This document shows, in pieces, positions 8,242 to 15,714 of a DNA stretch of 27,434 bases. The DNA comes from DATLHO01 sp035539855 (lineage in GTDB: Bacteria; Bacteroidota; Ignavibacteria; OLB7): positions 1 to 27,434 of the forward strand of contig DATLHO010000170.1 of assembly GCA_035539855.1 (NCBI GenBank), written 5' to 3'. The stretch's first letter is position 1. The number at the start of each line of letters is the position of its first letter. Under the pieces are notes generated by a model. The model had not been told where the DNA came from. It saw only the letters and a program-made list of their open reading frames with translations, and ran no database searches. The position numbers and the translations under genes were made by a program.

Positions 8242-8294
8242 GTTGCGTTACCCGTGGATGGGGAGTTAGCGTCGATCAATTCAAACGAGAACGA

Positions 8295-8302
8295 CAAAGA
8301 TA
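8295..8302 (-). promoter_or_regulatory. -7 box of the rpmH promoter
   Basis: Read on the minus strand, 8302-8295 is TATCTTTG, a full match to the TAnnTTTG -7 element of Bacteroidota primary sigma factor promoters. It would start transcription about 47 bases before rpmH. No convincing TTTG element is found 19-21 bases further upstream. Confidence 0.55.
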
Positions 8303-8371
8303 CACTCTTCCGGCCGAAACTCTAGCGGCCCAATCGGGCAAAATTGGGGCTTTACAGAATATTTCGCGTGA

Positions 8372-8386
8372 AACTGTGGAACAGTT
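8372..8386. repeat. Inverted repeat with a DnaA-box-like centre
   Basis: AACTGT and ACAGTT flank GGA as a perfect six-base inverted repeat. Its centre reads TGTGGAACA, close to the complement of a DnaA box. It may be a DnaA or regulator site in front of dnaA, or simply a small hairpin. Confidence 0.35.
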
Positions 8387-8631
8387 GCCTCGGCATTTTA
8401 CCACGCCGTAACTTCATCGCGACCTCTCCACCAAAGCGCCAGCGGAAGCTCACCCGGCCCAGTCCAGCCCGACGCATCAACGGATGCATCGATGGATTTC
8501 CCGTCCGCCGACACGGCGGGACTGCCGCCGAAGAAGACCGTTCCAGCGCCCGCACTGCCGCCTGATTCGACGGCGCTCCGTTTCCCGCGGAGTTCGACGG
8601 AGAGGCGAACCGACCTCGACGCTTCCGACCG

Positions 8632-10188
8632 ATGCAACAGTCTCACGTGGCCGAACAGGCTCTCGATTCATCCCCCGGCCTGAACCGCTCGGCCTTTCCG
8701 GGGATCGCTCCCATGGCCTCTTCCGACGACGATCTGCTCACGATGCCCGCACTCTCCGATACACTGCTCGATGCCGACGGCGCTTGGAGCGCCTGCCTGG
8801 CCGCGATTCGCGACAACGTCCCGCTGAGGGCATTCAAGACCTGGTTCGAGCCGACGCGCGCGGTTCGCCTCGACGGGGCGACGCTCACGATCCAGGTGCC
8901 GAGCCCGTTCTTCTACGAGTGGATCGAGGAGCACTTCCATTCGCTGGTGCGCAAGACGATCCTTGCGGTGCTCGGCGAGCAGGGCGAGCTCATCTACCAG
9001 GCCGGGACCGATCACGTCGCCGAGGTGCCGCAGTCGCGCACGGTGACGCTGCCGGCCAACCGCACGGTCGCGCCCGCACGCCGCGTCAACACGCCGCAGC
9101 CGGCGATCCACTCGCCGTTCGTGCCGACCGCCACGCAGCCGGTCGAGCACGCCCCGGCGCAGCTCAACCAGCGCTTTACCTTCGACAACTTCATCACCGG
9201 GGACTGCAACCAGCTCGCCTACGCCGCGGCCAAGGCCGTCGCCGACAATCCCGGCGGCACGCGGTTCAACCCGCTGGTGATCTACGGCGGCGTCGGACTC
9301 GGCAAGACCCACCTGGTGCAGGCCGTCGGCCACGCGATCCAGGATCGCGACCCGGGCAAGCCCGTCGTCTACATCAGCTCCGAGCGCTTCACCCTGGAGT
9401 TCGTCAACGCGATCCAGCACAACAAGTCGCAGGAGTTCATCAACTACTACCGCTCGATCGACGTGCTCATCGTCGACGACATCCAGTTCTTCGCCGACAA
9501 GGAGAAGACGCAGGACAACTTCTTCCACACCTTCAACGCGCTGCACCAGGCCGGCAAGCAGATCATCCTGACGAGCGACGTGCCGCCGAAGCAGCTCCGC
9601 GGCGTCGACGAGCGGCTGATCAGCCGCTTCCAGTGGGGACTGACCGCCGACATGCAGGCGCCGGATCTCGAGACGCGTATCGCGATCCTCCAGAAGATGA
9701 GCCACGACGAGGGCTACCATCTCCCAGGTGACGTGATCGACTACATCGCGCGCAACGTCACAAGCTCGGTCCGCGAGCTCGAGGGATGTCTGATCTCACT
9801 GCTGGCCGAGTGCTCGCTGCGCAACCTGTCGATGTCGCTCGACCTTGCGCGCGAAGTCGTCAGCGGCATCGCCTCGCCGGTCGAGACGGTCATCAACATC
9901 GAGCAGATCCAGCAGACCGTCAGCAAGCAGCTCGACGTGCCGCTGTCGCTGCTGACGGGCAAGACCCGCAAGCAGGAGATCGTCTTCGCGCGCCAGATCG
10001 CGATGTTCCTCATCCGCGAGCTCACGCCGACCTCGCTGAAGAACATCGGCAATCACTTCGGCGGTCGCGATCACACGACCGTCATGCACGCGATCTCGAC
10101 GATCGAGTCGCTGCGCTCGCGCGACGAGCACACCCGGCGCACGCTCGCGACCGTCCGCCGCACGCTCGGCGTGCCGGATCGCGGCTGA
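8632..10188 (+). CDS. dnaA: Chromosomal replication initiator protein DnaA
   Basis: AAA+ ATPase that binds DnaA boxes and melts the origin. From the ATG at 8632 the product is 518 residues. Domain I starts near residue 51 (WSACLAAIRDNVPLRAFKTW). A Pro/Thr-rich domain II spans about 130-178. Domain III (about 180-395) has Walker A GGVGLGKTH (219-227), Walker B VLIVDDIQF (278-286) and the arginine region DERLISRF. Domain IV carries the signature GGRDHTTVMHA (477-487). Start choice is uncertain: ATGs at 8713 and 8743 also precede domain I and none has a clear ribosome site, so the first 27-37 residues may not be translated. Unusually, dnaN and recF do not follow; a convergent gene begins after a strong terminator. 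Confidence 0.97.
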   Translation: MQQSHVAEQALDSSPGLNRSAFPGIAPMASSDDDLLTMPALSDTLLDADGAWSACLAAIRDNVPLRAFKTWFEPTRAVRLDGATLTIQVPSPFFYEWIEEHFHSLVRKTILAVLGEQGELIYQAGTDHVAEVPQSRTVTLPANRTVAPARRVNTPQPAIHSPFVPTATQPVEHAPAQLNQRFTFDNFITGDCNQLAYAAAKAVADNPGGTRFNPLVIYGGVGLGKTHLVQAVGHAIQDRDPGKPVVYISSERFTLEFVNAIQHNKSQEFINYYRSIDVLIVDDIQFFADKEKTQDNFFHTFNALHQAGKQIILTSDVPPKQLRGVDERLISRFQWGLTADMQAPDLETRIAILQKMSHDEGYHLPGDVIDYIARNVTSSVRELEGCLISLLAECSLRNLSMSLDLAREVVSGIASPVETVINIEQIQQTVSKQLDVPLSLLTGKTRKQEIVFARQIAMFLIRELTPTSLKNIGNHFGGRDHTTVMHAISTIESLRSRDEHTRRTLATVRRTLGVPDRG

Positions 10189-10203
10189 CGCGAGCACGCC
10201 CGC

Positions 10204-10220
10204 GCACGGCACCGCCGTGC
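10204..10220. repeat. Small hairpin after dnaA
   Basis: GCACGG at 10204-10209 pairs with CCGTGC at 10215-10220 across five bases, 16 bases past the dnaA stop. It stands in tandem with the larger terminator that follows and may assist it. Confidence 0.35.
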
Positions 10221-10261
10221 AGCGCGATCGCGGGGCGCCTCGTCGACATCTCCGCAGAACA

Positions 10262-10296
10262 GAACGCCCCGTCTCGACGATCGAGACGGGGCGTTC
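10262..10296. terminator. Bidirectional terminator between dnaA and the propeller gene
   Basis: A perfect 16-base stem (GAACGCCCCGTCTCGA at 10262-10277 with its complement at 10281-10296) closes a three-base loop. It lies between the stops of two convergent genes. The minus strand reads TTCTGT after the stem; the plus strand lacks a clear T tract. Confidence 0.8.
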
Positions 10297-10317
10297 CGCG
10301 TTCGGATGCGATCGCGA

Positions 10318-13300
10318 CTAGCGCACGTACACCATCGTCCGCGTCTGCGACTCGCGGCCGCCGACGATGAGCGTGTAACGGTAGATGCCCGAGGCCAGCG
10401 ACGCCGGCTCGAACGTCACACGGTGCGTTCCGGCCTCGAGTGCGCCGTCGACGACGGTAGCGACGAGCCGGCCGCTCGCGTCATGGACGACCAGGCGCGC
10501 GTGCGATGGCCGTTCGAGCGTGAAGCCGAGCTCGGTGCTGCCGCGGAACGGGTTCGGCGTGTTCTGCGACAGCGCGATGCCCGTCACGACCTCCGGCAGC
10601 GACGGCGCACTCGTCGTCTGCTCGAGGCCCTCGCAGGTCACCATCTTGTAGATGTTCCCGTTGTAGTCGCTGACCCACACGTTGCGGTCGGCCGGGTCGA
10701 GCTCGATGCCACGCGCGTTGATCTGGGCTCCCTGCGCCACCAGCGGCAGCGAGCAGGTCACGGTCTGATCCTCGATGCCCATCCGCTCGGCCGTTGCGCC
10801 GTTGAGCGAGCCGCCGGTGAAGTCGGTGATCACCTGGAAAAACTGCCCGTCGCTTCCGGCCGTCGCTCCGCGCGGACCGAGCGCGACCTTCTTCTCGCGG
10901 GTGACCGTGATCATCGTCTCGCCGCTCGCCGGATCTATGAGGTAGATGTTCTGATCACCATCTCGATCGGTCGCGAGCATGTACTGGAGCTCCGCCGATC
11001 CCGCGCCCATCCAGGCGAGACCGATCGGGTAGAGCGCCGGCGAATCCCAGCGATTGACCTGCGCGCCGGCGCGAGTCATCTCATAGAGGAAGCCGGTGCC
11101 CGTCGCCGAGGTCGAGCGGAGCTTGTGAACGTAGAGAGTGCCACGCTCGGGGTGGAACGCCAGATCGGTGAACAGGCTGTCGCCGGCCTGCAACTGGGTC
11201 TCGATGACCTCGACGGTCGACAGCGACACCGGATCGAGCTTGAGCATCCGGCGGCTGCTGAAATCGAGCGTGTAGAGATGCTCGCCGTCGTAGGCAAGGC
11301 CGTACGGCACGATCGGCTTCGACTGCTGCTGCAGAATGCCGCCGAGGCGAAGCGGCTCGATCGTGAACGAATGACTCGTCGCGCTGACCGATGGATCGGA
11401 CGCGAGTGAGACGCGGATGCGCGCCCACATCGTCGGCTGCTGCGGCACGTTCCAGCGCATGAAGCTGCCGGCGACGTTCTGCGCGATGGGCGCCCAGGTC
11501 TGTCCGTCGTTCGTCGAGAGCTCGATGTTCACCGCGCCGCTGAATCCTGCCCAGCCGATCGTCTGCAGTGTGCTGATGACCATGACCTCGCCGCCATGCG
11601 GCGACGTGATCGACGGCGGAGCCACCGCCTCTTCCAGGTCGATCGCCCACATCGAACGGCCATAGGTCGCGATGCGCAGCTGCCGCGTGCTCGCGTGCAC
11701 GGCCATGTCGAGCACCTCGGTGCGGGGCAGGCCATTCATGTAGCTCATCCACGACGCACCGCCGTCGACCGTGACGAAGACGCCGATATCCGTGCCGGCA
11801 TACAGCACGTTGTCGTCATCCGGATGGATCGCCAGCGCGTTGACCGGGATGTCGGGCAGGTTGCTGCTGATGTCGACCCAGTTGACGCCGTGATTCGTCG
11901 TCTTGAAGATGTGGCCGCTCGAGAAGCCGCCCACCGCGACGTAGCACATCGCCTCGTCGCGCAGCGCGGGGGCGAAGTCTGAGATGTAGCGATTGGGGAC
12001 TCCGCCGGTGAACGAATAGTCCGTCCACTGCGTGCCGCCATCGCGTGAGACCATCAGCGCGCCGCGGTTCGATCCGACGTAGATGATGTCGCGATTGACC
12101 GGCGAGACTGCGATTGCCGAGACGCTGCCGGAGACGATCGGTGAGATCGCCGTCCAGTTCTCGGCGCCATCGACCGTGGCGAAGACGCGATCGGTTCCCG
12201 TGTAGAGAATGCTCGAGTTCGTCGGGTCCATGGTGATCGGCGCGACCCACTGCGCGGAGCCGAAGATCCCCTCGACCATCGTGCGCGGCTGCGCGTTGGT
12301 GCGATCGAGCTTCCAGATGTCGCCGTACGGGTACTCGCCGTAGATGATGTTCGGATTCTGGTGATCGACCACGGCGTGGAAGCCGTCGCCGCCGGCGATC
12401 CGCTGCGAGCTCGTACTGCTCACCCAGTAGGTGCCGTTGTCCTGCGTGCCGCCGTAGTTCAGATCGGCGACGGTCTGGTCCAGGCCGAGACCGTAGAACT
12501 GCGTGATGGCAAGTCCATCGGAGATGTTCGTGTACGACTGGCCGCCGTTGTCGCTGCGGTACATGCCGCCGTCGTTGCCGTTGTAGATCACGTTCGGGTT
12601 CGTCGGATCGACCGCGAATGCGTGGTGGTCGACGTGCACGTTGCCGCCGATGCTCGACCAGCTCGATCCGCTGTTCGAGGTTCGGACCATCGTCACGCCG
12701 CCGGCGACGACGACGCCCGGATCGTCGGGCTTCACGATGAGCGTGTTGTTGTACCAGCCCTGCGACTGCGCGGCGTTGCCGAGGAAGTTGTTGCCGTTGG
12801 TGCGGCTGTCGAAGGCGATGCTCCAGGAGTCGCCGCCATTGTCGCTGCGATAGATGCGCGACAGGTGCTGCGCCGACGCGCCGGTGCCGATTACCTCGTA
12901 GGCGAGCGTGTAGAGGACGTTCGGTGTGCCGGCACAGACGGAGACCGTGAACCGCTGCTTCGACGCATTGTTGACGCCGAAGCCGTTGTTGACCTCCTGC
13001 CAGGTCTGGCCGAGGTCGTTCGAGCGGAACACTCCCTTGCTGAACGTGCCGACCCAGAGCTGGTCGGGATTGACCGGGTTCATCTGCAGGTTCGAGATCG
13101 ACTCGCTCGAGACGCGGGTCCACGTCGCGCCGGCGTCGACCGAGCGGTAGATGCCCGCATTGTTCGTGTTCGCGCCGACGATGACGATGCTCGGATTGCG
13201 CGGATCGATCACGATGCCGCCGATGGCGCCGACATTGGTCAGCCCGATCGGCCTCCAGCTCGCGCCCGCATCGGTGCTCTTCATGAGACCGGCGCCGGGA

Positions 13301-13803
13301 TAGGAGTCTCCGTTGGAGGGATTCGGATCACCGGTGCCGGCGTAGACGATGTCGGGATTGACCGGATCGACCGCGACCGCGCCGATCCAGATCGCGTTCT
13401 CGAAGTCCATGATCGGGCGCCACGTGTCGCCGCGATCGGTCGACTTCCAGACGCCGCCGCTGGCCGCGCCGACGTACACGGTCTTGCCGTCGCTCGGATG
13501 CGGCGCGATCGAGTTGATCCGGCCGCCGACGGCGGTCGGTCCGATCAGCCGCCACGCGTTGAGCGCCATCAATCCGCTCGCCTTCTCGGCGAACGTCGGG
13601 ACGTTCGCGGTCGCCGCCGCGATCGCGTCGAGACGCGCGTCCTGCGGGATGCGACCGAACGGGTAGCTCCTGACGTGGTAGTAGTGCGCCCTGCGACCGC
13701 GGGGATTCTCGACGCGACCCTCGGTCGCGCCTTGCGCGGCTGCGATGCTGGGCATCGTGATCAGAACAACCAGCAGGAGCCGACGAAGTATCGAAGTCCG
13801 CAT
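10318..13803 (-). CDS. Secreted Asp-box beta-propeller protein with T9SS sorting domain
   Basis: Large secreted protein of 1161 residues; substrate unknown. Residues 1-23 form a signal peptide ending AAAQ. Residues about 85-725 hold about eleven Asp-box motifs of the S-x-D-x-G-x-x-W type, for example STDRGDTW (121), STDAGASW (176), SVDAGATW (221), SNDLGQTW (261), SRDGGTQW (586) and TVDGGASW (678), as in sialidase/sortilin-like propellers. Residues about 730-815 look like an Ig-like module. Residues 820-1060 look like a second, NHL-like propeller (LAYDGEHLYTLD, IELDPADRNVWVSDYNGNIY). Residues 1075-1161 (LSQNTPNPFRG, ASGIYRYTLI) form a T9SS type A sorting domain, so export and surface attachment are expected. 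No sialidase or protease catalytic motif is recognised. A role in adhesion or substrate binding is a guess. Confidence 0.88.
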   Translation of the reverse strand: MRTSILRRLLLVVLITMPSIAAAQGATEGRVENPRGRRAHYYHVRSYPFGRIPQDARLDAIAAATANVPTFAEKASGLMALNAWRLIGPTAVGGRINSIAPHPSDGKTVYVGAASGGVWKSTDRGDTWRPIMDFENAIWIGAVAVDPVNPDIVYAGTGDPNPSNGDSYPGAGLMKSTDAGASWRPIGLTNVGAIGGIVIDPRNPSIVIVGANTNNAGIYRSVDAGATWTRVSSESISNLQMNPVNPDQLWVGTFSKGVFRSNDLGQTWQEVNNGFGVNNASKQRFTVSVCAGTPNVLYTLAYEVIGTGASAQHLSRIYRSDNGGDSWSIAFDSRTNGNNFLGNAAQSQGWYNNTLIVKPDDPGVVVAGGVTMVRTSNSGSSWSSIGGNVHVDHHAFAVDPTNPNVIYNGNDGGMYRSDNGGQSYTNISDGLAITQFYGLGLDQTVADLNYGGTQDNGTYWVSSTSSQRIAGGDGFHAVVDHQNPNIIYGEYPYGDIWKLDRTNAQPRTMVEGIFGSAQWVAPITMDPTNSSILYTGTDRVFATVDGAENWTAISPIVSGSVSAIAVSPVNRDIIYVGSNRGALMVSRDGGTQWTDYSFTGGVPNRYISDFAPALRDEAMCYVAVGGFSSGHIFKTTNHGVNWVDISSNLPDIPVNALAIHPDDDNVLYAGTDIGVFVTVDGGASWMSYMNGLPRTEVLDMAVHASTRQLRIATYGRSMWAIDLEEAVAPPSITSPHGGEVMVISTLQTIGWAGFSGAVNIELSTNDGQTWAPIAQNVAGSFMRWNVPQQPTMWARIRVSLASDPSVSATSHSFTIEPLRLGGILQQQSKPIVPYGLAYDGEHLYTLDFSSRRMLKLDPVSLSTVEVIETQLQAGDSLFTDLAFHPERGTLYVHKLRSTSATGTGFLYEMTRAGAQVNRWDSPALYPIGLAWMGAGSAELQYMLATDRDGDQNIYLIDPASGETMITVTREKKVALGPRGATAGSDGQFFQVITDFTGGSLNGATAERMGIEDQTVTCSLPLVAQGAQINARGIELDPADRNVWVSDYNGNIYKMVTCEGLEQTTSAPSLPEVVTGIALSQNTPNPFRGSTELGFTLERPSHARLVVHDASGRLVATVVDGALEAGTHRVTFEPASLASGIYRYTLIVGGRESQTRTMVYVR

Positions 13804-13973
13804 GGATACGACGGTTAAGGTGAAAGCTGTAGCGAGATGCCGATGACGAAAGCGTGGGGAAGGTGCCGCACGCGGCGGCAGGTGCGCCGGATCGACGACC
13901 GCGACGGCGTCGACGAAGGCGGCTCAACTAAAAGACGTCTGCAGGTGCCGCAGTGTCACCGACGGCGGGGTGG

Positions 13974-15518
13974 TCACCCTCGCCGGGTGAAACTGGCAAG
14001 GCGCATGAGAATCAGGTCCTGCGCCGTGTTGACGACGCCGGTTGGAACCGAATAATTGTTCGTGACGATCGAGAACGCAAGCCACTCTCCGTCGCGCGAG
14101 CGCATGTATCCGCTGATGGCGCGCACGCCGTTCATGTAGCCGGTCTTGGCGATCACGTTGTTCTCCGCCAAGGTTCCGTGCAGGCGTCGGGCGAGCGTCC
14201 CGTCGCGTCCTGCGACGGGCAGGCTCGCCATGTAGTCGCGGCCGATGCCCGAGCGGCGCGCCCAACGCAGGAAACTGGCGAGGTCGCGCGTGGAGATCAT
14301 GTCCTGACGCGACAGACCGCTGCCGTCGAACAGCCGCAGACGATCGACGTCGATGCCGGTGCCGGCCAGCAGCGCGCGGACGACCTCGAGCCCCGCGTTC
14401 GTCGAGCCGACTCCGTGGATCTCGCGCCCGAGCTTCTTCAGAAGCATCTCCGCGGCCAGGTTGATGCTCTGCTTGTTCGTCGCGGCGACGATCTCACGCA
14501 GCGGAGGAGAGTGGTGCGCCGCAAGAGGCCGGAGCTTCGAATAGTCGTACGGCTCGGTCCGCTCGGCGGCGTCGAGCGCGACGCCCTCGACGTTGATGCC
14601 GGCGCGCACGAGCTCCTCCTGCACGAGCGTTCCGAAGAAGATGTTCGGGTCCTCGATGCTGATCGTCTCGGTGTACGGCGTGGAGCCGAGGGCGATGTTG
14701 CCGCCGACCTCGATGGTGAGATCGCCGCGGCCGCGTCGGATGTCGAGTGTGGAGGCCGAGTCCGGTCGCGACGTCACCGCAGAGACCTTCAGCGTGACGT
14801 ACGCCGTGGCCGGGCTGATGTCGATGAGCACCGAGCGACCGGGCGCGCGACCCGGCGTGACGGTGACCGTGATGCTGTTGTCGAAGATCGCCGCGGCGCT
14901 GATCGGCGCGTTGTAGCCGAACGGCTCGTCGTCCCACGCCCAGCCCGGTCCGAACGGAACGTTGTCGAAGGCCGAGGCGTCGACGATGATATTGCGGACC
15001 ACGCGGATGCCGAGCGAGTCGAGCACATGGGCCCAGCCGCGGATCATCTCCTGGGGATCGACGCCGAACGACGGGGAGATGCTCGGATCACCGCTGGTCC
15101 GCACGACGAGGTCACCGTGGAGCACGCCGCCGTCACCGACCGTCCCGTTGGCATAGAGCGTCGTGCCGAAGCGGTAGTCGCTGCCGAGGCGCTGCAGCGC
15201 CGTCGCGGTCGTCAGCAGTTTGATGTTCGAGGCGACCTGTCGGTTCTGCCGGTCGTTGCTGCCGTAGATGGTCTCGCCCGTCTCGCAGGAGACCACCGAG
15301 ATGCCCCAGGTCGCGTCGCTGAAATTGCGGTCGGCGATGATCGCGTCGATGTCCTGCGAAAGCTGCGAGAGCGCCTGGCGCTCGGTCGTGCGCGTCGCGC
15401 CGCCGGAGCGCGCGGGCGACGGACCGGGGAGCCGCTCGGCCCTCGACGGCTGCGCGACGCTGCTGCCATAGGCGAGCATCGCGAGCACGAGAATCGGGAC
15501 GAAGCGACGTCGGGACAT
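13974..15518 (-). CDS. dacB: D-alanyl-D-alanine carboxypeptidase/endopeptidase, PBP4 type
   Basis: Periplasmic class C penicillin-binding protein that trims or cleaves peptidoglycan peptides. With the ATG at 15518 the product is 514 residues. It has a signal peptide (MSRRRFVPILVLAMLAYGSS ending VAQ) and all three active-site motifs: SNIK with the catalytic serine (97-100), SIN (351-353) and KTG (458-460). FDGSGLSRQD lies just ahead of the KTG, as in PBP4. Between the first and second motifs lies the large insertion typical of DacB. In-frame ATGs at 15533 and 15593 would add an Arg-rich leader; 15533 is also plausible. The T9SS propeller gene starts 170 bases downstream on the same strand; that gap holds only weak inverted repeats. 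Confidence 0.93.
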   Translation of the reverse strand: MSRRRFVPILVLAMLAYGSSVAQPSRAERLPGPSPARSGGATRTTERQALSQLSQDIDAIIADRNFSDATWGISVVSCETGETIYGSNDRQNRQVASNIKLLTTATALQRLGSDYRFGTTLYANGTVGDGGVLHGDLVVRTSGDPSISPSFGVDPQEMIRGWAHVLDSLGIRVVRNIIVDASAFDNVPFGPGWAWDDEPFGYNAPISAAAIFDNSITVTVTPGRAPGRSVLIDISPATAYVTLKVSAVTSRPDSASTLDIRRGRGDLTIEVGGNIALGSTPYTETISIEDPNIFFGTLVQEELVRAGINVEGVALDAAERTEPYDYSKLRPLAAHHSPPLREIVAATNKQSINLAAEMLLKKLGREIHGVGSTNAGLEVVRALLAGTGIDVDRLRLFDGSGLSRQDMISTRDLASFLRWARRSGIGRDYMASLPVAGRDGTLARRLHGTLAENNVIAKTGYMNGVRAISGYMRSRDGEWLAFSIVTNNYSVPTGVVNTAQDLILMRLASFTRRG

Positions 15519-15714
15519 CGGGTTTCGGTGCATGCGCCGCATGCGGGGTGTGTGCGTTCGGCGGGAAGCCGCTCCGTCGAAACGTTGCAGCATGTGAATC
15601 CGGGAAAAAGTACGCCGTCAAAGGGCGCCGGGCAAGGGGAGAGACCGGCCCGAAATGCCTGAGCGGGCATGGCGGCGCGACGGCCTCCGACGAGAAATCC
15701 TTAGCTTGCCGGCT

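Larger units (their letters stand above)
8242..8631. other. rpmH-dnaA intergenic region, candidate replication origin
   Basis: This 390-base gap between divergent rpmH and dnaA is the longest non-coding stretch in the window. Part of it (about 8275-8400) is clearly richer in A and T than the surroundings. It holds the rpmH -7 box, CCCAAT/ATTGGG at 8329-8348 with an eight-base loop, and AACTGT-GGA-ACAGTT at 8372-8386. DnaA-box matches are weak: TGTTCCACA on the minus strand within 8375-8383 matches TTATCCACA at seven of nine positions, and no cluster of strong boxes is visible. From about 8400 to 8631 I see nothing definite beyond a possible dnaA leader. The origin assignment rests mainly on the conserved rpmH-dnaA context. 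Confidence 0.45.

Noticed and set aside
12361..13818. Open frame of 485 codons on the plus strand opposite the Asp-box protein
   Set aside because: Asp-box motifs and a signal peptide fix the minus frame as coding.
13953..15662. Open frame of 569 codons on the plus strand opposite the PBP4-type gene
   Set aside because: The minus strand carries all three penicillin-binding motifs; the plus frame is compositionally a mirror.
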